From Oscillospiraceae bacterium (GTDB lineage Bacteria; Bacillota_A; Clostridia; Oscillospirales; CAG-272), in assembly GCA_015064195.1 (NCBI GenBank), contig SVSO01000186.1, forward strand, positions 1 through 5,901: a stretch of DNA of 5,901 nt, given 5' to 3'. A program made the translations under genes and the position numbers. Of the stretch, positions 1-5,901 are shown one piece after another; position 1 is the first letter of the stretch; each line of letters opens with the position of its first letter. The notes beneath the pieces were generated by a model. It was not told where the DNA came from, made no database searches, and worked only from the letters and a program-made list of their open reading frames with translations.

Positions 1-871
1 CGCAGACAACAAGGTCAGACTTGCCCTCCAGGATCAGATCCACTGCGAAGTCGCCCATGCGGGTTGCAGTCAGTCTGTCGCGGAGAGTGGGAGCGCCGCC
101 GCGTACCATGTGTGCGAGACGGATGAAGCGGGTGTCGATGTCAGCTTCCTTGTTGATTCTGTCGGTGAGAGCCTCGCCGAAGCCCTTGGGCATACCCTCG
201 GAATGCATAACGATGAAGCTGCGCTGACCCTTTGCACGAAGCTCCTTCAGCTTTTCAAGGCAAGCGTCCTCGTCGAAGGGAAGCTCCTTGATGGCAACTG
301 CGACTGCGCCGCAGGAAATGCCGCATTCCAGAGCGATGTAGCCTGCATCGCGGCCCATGACCTCGATGACTTCGCAGCGTGCGTGGGATTCGCAGGTGTC
401 GCGCAGACAGTCAGCCGCGTGGAGAACGGTGTTCATCGCGGTGTCAAAGCCGATGGAGTAGTCGGTGGAGGTGATGTCGTTGTCGATGGTGCCGGGAATG
501 CCGATGGTGGGGATGCCGTGCATTGCCAGGTCAGTTGCGCCGCGGAAGGTGCCGTCGCCGCCGATGGCAACGATGCCGTCGATCTCGTTCTTCTTGCAGG
601 TCTCGATCGCCTTTGCCATGCCTGCCTCGGTTGCGAATTCATCGCAGCGGTCGGAGTAAAGCACCGTGCCGCCGAGACCGGTGATGTTGGCAACGTCCAT
701 GGAGGTGAGAACCTTCAGCTCACCGGAAATGAGGCCGGTGTAGCCCTTGTAAATACCTACGACCTCAACGCCGCGAGCCAGTGCGGAGCGAACGACAGCG
801 CGTACAGCCGCGTTCATGCCGGGAGCATCGCCGCCGGAGGTGAGTACGCCGATTTTTCTGAATTTTGCCAT
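1..871 (-). CDS. pfkA: ATP-dependent 6-phosphofructokinase, 3' end outside window
   Basis: This enzyme phosphorylates fructose 6-phosphate to fructose 1,6-bisphosphate with ATP in the cytosol, the committed step of glycolysis. Translating the minus strand from the ATG at 871-869 gives 290 residues with no stop, so about 30 C-terminal residues are missing compared with the usual ~320. Visible motifs are GGDAPGMNA (13-21), GGDGT (104-108), PGTIDND (126-132), MGRDAGY (172-178) and RGGAPTLRDR (257-266). D130 matches the catalytic base D127 of E. coli PfkA. Gly at 107 and 127 (E. coli 104 and 124) marks the ATP type; PPi-dependent enzymes carry Asp and Lys there. Substrate-binding R75, R165, R248 and H254 are in place. 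The start is supported by an AAAGGA ribosome site at 883-888, with a slightly long 11-nt gap, and by an upstream promoter. The effector site appears changed: V190 and Q216 stand where E. coli has E187 and K213. Family assignment is very secure. Confidence 0.97.
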   Translation of the reverse strand, partial: MAKFRKIGVLTSGGDAPGMNAAVRAVVRSALARGVEVVGIYKGYTGLISGELKVLTSMDVANITGLGGTVLYSDRCDEFATEAGMAKAIETCKKNEIDGIVAIGGDGTFRGATDLAMHGIPTIGIPGTIDNDITSTDYSIGFDTAMNTVLHAADCLRDTCESHARCEVIEVMGRDAGYIALECGISCGAVAVAIKELPFDEDACLEKLKELRAKGQRSFIVMHSEGMPKGFGEALTDRINKEADIDTRFIRLAHMVRGGAPTLRDRLTATRMGDFAVDLILEGKSDLVVC

Positions 872-929
872 GATATTTATCATCCTTTGCTTAATAGATT
901 TTTCAAAGTGAATGTATCGCTTTGTTTAT

Positions 930-958
930 ATTGTAATACATTTTTTGCGAAAAATCAA
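930..958 (-). promoter_or_regulatory. sigma-A promoter for pfkA
   Basis: Read on the minus strand, a -35 box TTGATT (953-958) and a -10 box TACAAT (930-935) are separated by exactly 17 bp. This predicts a transcript start near 923 and a leader of about 50 nt ahead of the pfkA ATG. It gives pfkA its own transcription even though the mannosidase gene lies just upstream on the same strand. Seen by eye only; no experimental support. Confidence 0.75.
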
Positions 959-992
959 GTGGTTAGACTGTAAATTATTGGATTGTTAACAC

Positions 993-1014
993 TTTGACGC
1001 AAAATGCCGTCAAA
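993..1014. repeat. 7-bp inverted repeat after the mannosidase stop
   Basis: TTTGACG (993-999) and CGTCAAA (1008-1014) form perfect 7-bp arms around an 8-nt loop; an alternative fold pairs GCA with TGC inside the loop. It begins 5 nt past the mannosidase stop codon. On the minus strand no T tract follows (the next bases are GTGTTAAC), so it is a poor intrinsic terminator. It may protect the 3' end of the mannosidase message, be a weak terminator, or form part of a protein-binding site upstream of pfkA. Confidence 0.45.
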
Positions 1015-1019
1015 TTGTG

Positions 1020-4000
1020 TCATTTTTTCAGGAGCAGAGTCACGATCTTGAAGGGCGCGATGTCCAGCTTCACCTTGCCGTCCACGATCTCGAGGGGATA
1101 TTTTTCCTCCTCCAGCATATTCACCACGGAAGCTTCCTTCACGTCCGGCGAAAGGGAAATCTCGCAGAAGGTACGGCAGCGTTCGCATTCGTACAGACGG
1201 GCGATGTAAGCGTTCTCCACATCCTCGGCGGGCTTGATGGTTTCGCAGATGATGTTGGATTCGCCGACGGTGAGAAGAGGTGTCACATCAGCGGTGAGCT
1301 TGCCGGGACGGACGATGACGGGATCGTTGAGCATATACGCCGGGCGAACCACGTTTTCCGCGCCGAATGTGCCGGCATGGGGCAGCAGGGAGTAGGTGAC
1401 TTCATGTACGCCCTCGTCACCGGTGACATCGGGACGGCAGCCGCCGCGATGGAGAGACAGGCGCATATCCGAGCTGTCCACGGAGATGCCGTACTTGCAG
1501 TCGTTGAGCAGTGCCACACCGAAGCGGCTCTCGGAGAGATCCGTCCACTTGTGATTGCAGACCTCAAACTGTGCGGCCTCGAGGGAATTGTTGTTTGTGG
1601 TGACACGATCCACGTGACCGAACTGGATCTCATGCTTGGCGGTGGTGGTGTGGATATCCACATCAAAGCCCACCTTCAAGAGGGTATGCTTATCCTTCCA
1701 GTCGATGAGGGTGTGGAAGTCGATGCGGGGAGATTTCGCGCTGAAGATCATATCCTGCGTCAGCTTCGAATTCCGTCCGATGGCGTATTCAGAGCGGATG
1801 CGAAGCTCGTATGCGCCGCAGGATACCACCTTGCGGGAGAGCAGCTCCACACGGCCCATCCGCTTCATGGCGATGTCCGGGTCAATGTCCCAGTCGTCGT
1901 AATTGTGGGGCACATCCTCGCAGATGTAGAAGAAGTTGAGGGGAGCTCCACCCTCGCGGCGGATCTCACGGCCGGACGCGTTGTCGATGAGGGAGGAGAT
2001 GAAGCCCTTTTCATCGAATTTCACGGTGGCGAACTTGGTGCGCACAACGCTCAGCGACTCGTCATAGTCGAACTTCACCTCAAGAGTTGCGGGAAGATCG
2101 CGCACCTCCACGGTTTTCGCGCCGAATGCGGGGATTTCACCCAGATCGGCCGCATACCGTTCACGGCCGCACACATCGGTGAAGGGCTGACCCATGGCCG
2201 CATCGTCAAGATAAACGATGTCGTCCCGGTCGAAGGAGAGGGGATTGAATACGGTGATATAGCCGCCGTTCTCCAGCATGGTGTCGGCAAGGCGTGCGGT
2301 TTCAGCCTCGGCATCCTTGATAATGCCGGTGACTTCACGGCGGGCCAGATCGTTGACGCAGGCGAGGGAAGTGCCGGGGAGAATGTCGTGGAACTGATTC
2401 TTGAGCAGCAGCTCCCACAGCTCGTCGGAGCATTCGCTCTTGCCGGTATGGGCCATGGCCGCCATGACTTCCATGTCATGGAGCGCAGTCTCGGCCTTGC
2501 GGTTGTTGCGCTTGATGTCGTGCATCTGCGTCAGCGTGCCGCGGTGCAGCTCCAGATACAGCTCGCCGTTGTACACGGGCAGATTGACCGCATCCGCTTC
2601 GATCTTCTTCATGAATTCCGATACGGTGACGGGCTTCACCACCGGCATACCGGGCAGATCGACGGTGCGCTTTTCCATTTCCAGCATTCCGTAGGTCGGA
2701 CCGCCGCCGCCGTCACCGAAGCCGTAGGTGACAAGCTTGCCGTTGAAGACGTTGGTGTGCTTGACACTTTCCAGTGCGGCAAGGGTATTGTCAACGCTGG
2801 GGAAGCGCTGGATGAGGGTGAAGTGGGTGAGCACCTCGGAGCCGTCCAGACCCTTCCAGATGAAGGTATCATGGGGGAAGGTGTTCAGGTCATTCCACGA
2901 CATCTTGGTGGTGTAGAAATACTTCACACCGCTTTCCAGCATGATCTGCGGGATGGCGGCATTGTAGCCGAAGGTATCCGGCAGCCAGAAGCAGTCGGAG
3001 GTGTAGTCAAGATGCTCTCTTGTGAACCGCTGACCCTTGAGGAACTGGCGTACCATGGCCTCACCGGAGGTGATGTTGCAGTCGCATTCCACCCAAACGC
3101 CGCCGTTGGGTTCATAGCGGCCCTCCGCCGTGCGCTGCTTGATGCCGGCGAAAATGTCGGGATAATAGCGGCGCATCCAGTCAAGATGAAGTGCGGAGGA
3201 CTGCACAAACTGATAATCGGGATACTGCTCCATCAGCGAGAGGGCATTTGAATAGGTGCGCGCGCATTTGCGGATGGTTTCGGATATGGGCCAGAGCCAC
3301 GCGGTGTCCATGTGAGAGTGACCGATGATGCCCACAAATCCCCGGGATTCATCGGACGGGCTGTGTGCCAGCACGCCGGCCATGGCATCCCGGCAGCGTG
3401 CGAGGGATGCGTGCCATTCCTCGGAGGAGTAGTCGGACGGGAACTGAACCAGCTCACTGTAGACCTTTTCAAGCGCATTCTGGGCCTTGCCGCGCATGGA
3501 ATCGCTGGGCGGAAGCTTTTCCGCAAGCTCCAGCACGGTCACGATGTCGAATACGAAATCCTTGACCAGCTCATCCATGATGCAGAGGTCGATGCCGTCA
3601 TAGGTGCGGATGAATTCACTGTTTGGCGCGAAATCCTTGCCGTAATTGCTGTAGGGGGACGTACCGGCGCAGTAGTGACCGGCATAGCACTCAAAGGCGA
3701 GGTCGTAGGTGTCGCCTTCCTTTGCATCGGCGCAGATCAGCTCGGCGGAGTGCATACCGCCGATGAAATCGTTCTTGGAATTGAAAATGCCGCAGGGCTT
3801 GCCGTCAACAAAGAACAGGATCTCCACCGCATTGGCGCGGGAGACGGCGTACAGCTTCTTTCCGGCAGCTTCGGCGGGGACAACGGCCTTGCCGGATACC
3901 CACATATTCTGCCATTCACCGCCCCAGCGGCGGCCTTTTTCAAGCGGCTGCCATCCCTCAGCGGGCACGGAGCGCAGATGCTCGGCAGTATCGATGAAGC

Positions 4001-4106
4001 AAGCATCGGAAAGCTCGCCCACCTTCGGGAAAATGAGCTGAGCATAAATATTGGCGGCGGCTTTGAGCTTGGTGCGAAGCCGGCTGTTATAGCGTTCGTA
4101 GATCAT
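1020..4106 (-). CDS. GH38 alpha-mannosidase, cytosolic (MAN2C1/Ams1-like)
   Basis: This is a retaining, metal-dependent exo-alpha-mannosidase that should remove terminal alpha-mannose from mannosides or N-glycan fragments. The chosen start (4106) gives 1028 residues, close to the ~1040-1080 of the cytosolic eukaryotic Ams1/MAN2C1 relatives. No signal peptide or membrane segment is seen, so it should act in the cytosol on imported oligosaccharides. Order of domains: N-terminal beta region (1 to ~255), GH38 catalytic domain (~258-520), helical middle domain (~530-610), and C-terminal beta domains (~650-1028). Predicted metal ligands are H265 and D267 in HSHMDTAW (263-270), the nucleophile D377 in WLPDTFGY (374-381), and H573 in FHDILPGTS (572-580). 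The glycine-rich GDGGGGPT (464-471) is also typical of this bacterial group. The catalytic set is complete, so the enzyme looks active. It has its own strong promoter and is followed after 148 bp by pfkA on the same strand. Exact linkage specificity cannot be read from sequence. Confidence 0.95.
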   Translation of the reverse strand: MIYERYNSRLRTKLKAAANIYAQLIFPKVGELSDACFIDTAEHLRSVPAEGWQPLEKGRRWGGEWQNMWVSGKAVVPAEAAGKKLYAVSRANAVEILFFVDGKPCGIFNSKNDFIGGMHSAELICADAKEGDTYDLAFECYAGHYCAGTSPYSNYGKDFAPNSEFIRTYDGIDLCIMDELVKDFVFDIVTVLELAEKLPPSDSMRGKAQNALEKVYSELVQFPSDYSSEEWHASLARCRDAMAGVLAHSPSDESRGFVGIIGHSHMDTAWLWPISETIRKCARTYSNALSLMEQYPDYQFVQSSALHLDWMRRYYPDIFAGIKQRTAEGRYEPNGGVWVECDCNITSGEAMVRQFLKGQRFTREHLDYTSDCFWLPDTFGYNAAIPQIMLESGVKYFYTTKMSWNDLNTFPHDTFIWKGLDGSEVLTHFTLIQRFPSVDNTLAALESVKHTNVFNGKLVTYGFGDGGGGPTYGMLEMEKRTVDLPGMPVVKPVTVSEFMKKIEADAVNLPVYNGELYLELHRGTLTQMHDIKRNNRKAETALHDMEVMAAMAHTGKSECSDELWELLLKNQFHDILPGTSLACVNDLARREVTGIIKDAEAETARLADTMLENGGYITVFNPLSFDRDDIVYLDDAAMGQPFTDVCGRERYAADLGEIPAFGAKTVEVRDLPATLEVKFDYDESLSVVRTKFATVKFDEKGFISSLIDNASGREIRREGGAPLNFFYICEDVPHNYDDWDIDPDIAMKRMGRVELLSRKVVSCGAYELRIRSEYAIGRNSKLTQDMIFSAKSPRIDFHTLIDWKDKHTLLKVGFDVDIHTTTAKHEIQFGHVDRVTTNNNSLEAAQFEVCNHKWTDLSESRFGVALLNDCKYGISVDSSDMRLSLHRGGCRPDVTGDEGVHEVTYSLLPHAGTFGAENVVRPAYMLNDPVIVRPGKLTADVTPLLTVGESNIICETIKPAEDVENAYIARLYECERCRTFCEISLSPDVKEASVVNMLEEEKYPLEIVDGKVKLDIAPFKIVTLLLKK

Positions 4107-4113
4107 AAGCATT

Positions 4114-4120
4114 TCCTTTC
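4114..4120 (-). promoter_or_regulatory. Ribosome binding site that fixes the mannosidase start
   Basis: The minus strand reads GAAAGGA, with AGGA ending 7 nt before the ATG at 4106-4104. An in-frame ATG at 4112-4110 lies only 1 nt from AGGA, too close for normal initiation. The longer in-frame starts at 4193 and 4166 lie upstream of the predicted transcript start (about 4148), so they cannot be on this mRNA. Translation therefore most likely begins with MIYERYN. Confidence 0.8.
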
Positions 4121-4154
4121 GTCTGAAAAAATCGGGAAAATATTCCGCACCTTT

Positions 4155-4183
4155 ATTGTACCGCATTATGTGAGAAATGTCAA
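4155..4183 (-). promoter_or_regulatory. sigma-A promoter for the alpha-mannosidase gene
   Basis: On the minus strand a perfect -35 TTGACA (4178-4183) is followed after 17 bp by -10 TACAAT (4155-4160). The predicted start is near 4148, giving a leader of about 42 nt. The region upstream of the -35 is AT-rich and could help RNA polymerase binding. This is the best match to consensus among the three promoters seen here. Confidence 0.85.
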
Positions 4184-4192
4184 GAGTGCACA

Positions 4193-4204
4193 CAAATTAA
4201 TTTG
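4193..4204. repeat. 12-bp perfect palindrome, possible operator
   Basis: CAAATTAATTTG is its own reverse complement over all 12 bases. It lies 9 bp upstream of the mannosidase -35 box, inside the divergent promoter region. Its position would suit a regulator of the mannosidase gene, but AT-rich DNA yields such palindromes by chance fairly often and I do not recognise the site. Confidence 0.35.
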
Positions 4205-4230
4205 ATGACGAAATTGGATTTTTTTGTGAA

Positions 4231-4249
4231 GAATTCTGCAAATTCAGAA
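4231..4249. repeat. Overlapping short inverted repeats between divergent promoters
   Basis: Two nested repeats occur here: GAATT (4231-4235) with AATTC (4241-4245), and TTCTG (4234-4238) with CAGAA (4245-4249) across a 6-nt centre. The element ends 16 bp before the plus-strand -35 box. It could bind a dimeric regulator or could be chance; no T tract makes it a terminator. Confidence 0.25.
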
Positions 4250-4265
4250 ATATTTGGAAAAAGGC

Positions 4266-4294
4266 TTGCAAATTATCGGGGAATGGAGTATAAT
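4266..4294 (+). promoter_or_regulatory. sigma-A promoter for the CorC-type gene
   Basis: A -35 box TTGCAA (4266-4271), a 17-bp spacer and a perfect -10 TATAAT (4289-4294) precede the gene. Transcription should begin near 4301, giving a short leader of about 23 nt that contains the GGGAG ribosome site (4313-4317), 6 nt before the ATG. Confidence 0.85.
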
Positions 4295-4323
4295 AGATAT
4301 ATCAACTTGAATGGGAGATTGTT

Positions 4324-5601
4324 ATGCTTGACGGCCAATCCATACAAATGATTCTTGCGATGGTATGTCTCATCGCAGGCTCGGCGCTGTTTTCGGCGAC
4401 GGAAACGGCGTTCAATACCTTCAACCGCGTGAGGATGAAAAATCTGGCAGCGGACGGCGATAAAAAAGCCGCGCTGGTCTTGCGGCTGGCGGAGGATTAC
4501 GATTCCCTGCTGACCACCATCCTCATCGGCAACAACATTGTCAATATCGCGCTGACTGCCATCGCCACGGTCATGTTTGTCGCGTGGTTCCCGAAAAACG
4601 GCGCGGCACTGTCCACCGCGATCACCACGGTGCTGGTGCTCATCTTCGGCGAGGTTTCCCCGAAAAGCATCGCCAAGGAGTCACCGGACGGTTTTGCCAA
4701 GGCAGTCGCACCGCTCATGCGGTTCCTGATGATCGTGATGACCCCCCTCACCTATTTCTTCCGGCAGTGGAAAAAACTGCTGGCGAAGCTGTTCAAGCTC
4801 AAGGGCGAGCAGGCCATGACCGAGGAGGAGCTGATCACCATCGTGGACGAAGCGCAGGAGGAAGGCGGCATCAATGAGCAGGAGGGCGAGCTGATCCGCT
4901 CGGTCATCGAATTTGACGACGCGGAGGTGGCGGATATTATCACGCCCCGCGTGGATGTGGTGGCCATCGACAAGGATATGCACGGCGATGAGATCACCGA
5001 CCTGTTCTACCGCACCGGCTTTTCCCGGCTGCCGGTTTATGATGAGACCATCGACAATGTGATCGGCGTCCTGCATGAGAAGGATTTCCATTACGAATGC
5101 CGCAAGCAGGGCAAGTCCATAGAGGACGTGCTGTCGAAGCCCTTTCTTGTGCCCTGTCATATGAAGATCTCCAAGCTCCTGACCCAGTTCCAGAAGGCCA
5201 AGGCGCATCTCGCCATCGTGCTGGACGATTACGGCGGCATGATGGGTATCGTCACGCTGGAGGATGTGATCGAGGAGCTGGTGGGTGACATCTGGGATGA
5301 GCATGATGAGGTGGTGGAGCTGTTCCGCGAGAATGCGGACGGCAGTGTGGACATTGCCGGCGATGCGAGACCCCTTGATGTGTTCGATTATTTCGATATG
5401 GAGCCGGAGAATGAGGACGAACTTCCTCAGACGGTCAACGGCTGGGTAACGATGGTGCTGGGCGAATTTCCCGAGGCCGGCGTGACCTTCGATGCGGAGG
5501 GACTTCATGTTGAGGTGCTGAACATCGAAGACAAGCTGGTGGGCGAGATCCGCGTCACACGGCTCGTTCCGGCGGAAACCGACGATAAAAACGACGAATA
5601 A
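4324..5601 (+). CDS. CNNM/CorC (HlyC/CorC) family membrane protein with DUF21 and CBS pair
   Basis: This 425-residue inner-membrane protein belongs to the family often annotated as hemolysin or Mg2+/Co2+ efflux protein; characterised CorC/CNNM members export Mg2+. The N-terminal DUF21 transmembrane domain has hydrophobic segments near 7-27, 62-88, 94-110 and 125-146, with hallmark motifs SATETA (24-29), IGNNIVNI (68-75) and GEVSPKS (109-115). An acidic helical linker (about 165-200) leads to two CBS domains (about 204-260 and 268-325; TPR at 207-209, DDYGGMMGIVTLEDV at 301-315), which in relatives bind adenine nucleotides and control transport. A CorC_HlyC C-terminal domain follows (about 338-415), then a short acidic tail. 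Length and order are normal for the family. The ATG has a GGGAG ribosome site 6 nt upstream and a promoter above that. The hemolysin name is historical and should not be taken as toxin activity. Substrate ion is inferred from the family. Confidence 0.93.
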   Translation: MLDGQSIQMILAMVCLIAGSALFSATETAFNTFNRVRMKNLAADGDKKAALVLRLAEDYDSLLTTILIGNNIVNIALTAIATVMFVAWFPKNGAALSTAITTVLVLIFGEVSPKSIAKESPDGFAKAVAPLMRFLMIVMTPLTYFFRQWKKLLAKLFKLKGEQAMTEEELITIVDEAQEEGGINEQEGELIRSVIEFDDAEVADIITPRVDVVAIDKDMHGDEITDLFYRTGFSRLPVYDETIDNVIGVLHEKDFHYECRKQGKSIEDVLSKPFLVPCHMKISKLLTQFQKAKAHLAIVLDDYGGMMGIVTLEDVIEELVGDIWDEHDEVVELFRENADGSVDIAGDARPLDVFDYFDMEPENEDELPQTVNGWVTMVLGEFPEAGVTFDAEGLHVEVLNIEDKLVGEIRVTRLVPAETDDKNDE

Positions 5602-5608
5602 CGCAACG

Positions 5609-5637
5609 TGTGCCGCCATACCGCGGCACATTGTTTT
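5609..5637 (+). terminator. Intrinsic terminator after the CorC-type gene
   Basis: TGTGCCGC (5609-5616) and GCGGCACA (5623-5630) form a perfect GC-rich 8-bp stem with a 6-nt loop, followed by TTGTTTT (5631-5637). It begins 7 nt after the CorC stop codon. The ribosome site of the next gene starts only 4 nt past the T tract, so termination here would also cut off the esterase gene unless read-through occurs. Confidence 0.8.
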
Positions 5638-5652
5638 AAGAGAGGAATTGTT

Positions 5653-5901
5653 ATGAGACTGAATCTGAATGAACTTGCAAAAACCGTATTCGGCCGCGCG
5701 GTGTATGATGAAAACGGTGCGCTGGCACTGGCATGGGCCATGAGCGGCTTTGCCGTCCGTGTGCGCGCATCCCATATCGTCCTGCATTTTTCGCCCGATT
5801 ATTCCCACGATCAGCCGGCTTATGTGAAGGTGACGCTGGACGGCGTATCGTCGAAGCACGCCATCTCCACCGGCAAGGAAAAGATCGTCCTGCGCGCCCA
5901 T
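5653..5901 (+). CDS. Probable SGNH/GDSL esterase with CE2-like N-terminal domain, 5' part only
   Basis: Only the first 83 residues are inside the window and the frame stays open to the end. The start ATG has a good AGAGGA ribosome site (5641-5646) 6 nt upstream. The N-terminal pattern fits the beta-sandwich that precedes the SGNH hydrolase domain in carbohydrate esterase family 2: GRAVYDENGAL (14-24), an aromatic-containing strand with LAWAMSGFAVRV (26-37), a hydrophobic strand IVLHF (42-46), then VKVTLDG (58-64) and a lysine-containing IVL strand near 75-80. CE2 enzymes remove acetyl groups from sugars. No signal peptide is visible, suggesting a cytosolic enzyme. The catalytic Ser, Asp and His would lie beyond the window, so activity cannot be judged. 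It follows the CorC-type gene by 51 bp across a terminator. Another beta-sandwich protein is possible. Confidence 0.6.
   Translation, partial: MRLNLNELAKTVFGRAVYDENGALALAWAMSGFAVRVRASHIVLHFSPDYSHDQPAYVKVTLDGVSSKHAISTGKEKIVLRAH

Noticed and set aside
110..973. 287-codon plus-strand frame opposite pfkA
   Set aside because: The minus strand encodes an unmistakable phosphofructokinase over the same bases, and this frame runs on through the pfkA promoter.
993..1014. Intrinsic terminator for the mannosidase gene
   Set aside because: The hairpin is present but no run of T follows it on the minus strand, so I list it only as an inverted repeat.
1017..3251. 744-codon open frame on the plus strand opposite the mannosidase
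   Set aside because: It is the codon-aligned antisense of a complete GH38 enzyme with all catalytic motifs. Its translation matches no family I recognise and it starts inside the 3' end of the mannosidase gene without a supporting promoter.
4107..4193. Longer mannosidase start at 4193 giving 1057 residues
   Set aside because: The extra 29 codons cover the -35 and -10 boxes and the ribosome site, and the first ATG is upstream of the predicted transcript start.
3312..4205. 297-codon plus-strand frame opposite the mannosidase N-terminal part
   Set aside because: It is in the same aligned antisense register as the gene beneath it and runs through the mannosidase promoter, with no family resemblance.
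4324..5601. Hemolysin toxin
   Set aside because: The HlyC/CorC name is historical; the domain set of DUF21, CBS pair and CorC C-terminal domain points to ion transport, and nothing suggests a pore-forming toxin.
4681..5901. 406-codon open frame on the minus strand opposite the CorC-type and esterase genes
   Set aside because: It spans two real genes and the terminator between them in the aligned antisense register, and its product looks like the His/Leu/Asp-rich shadow typical of such frames.

Overview
The window looks like chromosomal DNA from a low-to-moderate GC Gram-positive bacterium, most likely a gut-type Clostridia (Oscillospirales/Lachnospirales-like). This rests on GC-rich coding DNA with AT-rich intergenic gaps, strong AGGA-type ribosome binding sites, near-consensus sigma-A promoters with 17-bp spacers, and the protein families present. 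The genus cannot be set from the sequence alone.

Layout: two genes on the minus strand and two on the plus strand diverge from a 217-bp intergenic region (4107-4323). On the minus strand, a 1028-residue cytosolic GH38 alpha-mannosidase (1020-4106) is followed by ATP-dependent 6-phosphofructokinase pfkA (1-871, its 3' end lies beyond the window). The two are separated by 148 bp holding a separate promoter for pfkA. On the plus strand, a CNNM/CorC-type membrane protein with DUF21, paired CBS and CorC C-terminal domains (4324-5601) is followed by the start of a probable SGNH/GDSL esterase with a CE2-like N-terminal beta domain (5653 onward, cut by the window end). A good intrinsic terminator hairpin sits between these two plus-strand genes.

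The shared theme is modest. The mannosidase would release mannose from short mannosides or N-glycan fragments inside the cell. The esterase may deacylate such sugars, and Pfk sits downstream of mannose entry into glycolysis through fructose-6-phosphate. The CorC-type protein is most likely an ion (Mg2+) transporter or homeostasis protein unrelated to sugar use.

I found no mobile element, CRISPR array, RNA gene or clearly new system. The points most worth a second look are the terminator placed immediately before the esterase ribosome binding site, the changed effector-site residues in Pfk, and the palindromes between the divergent promoters.
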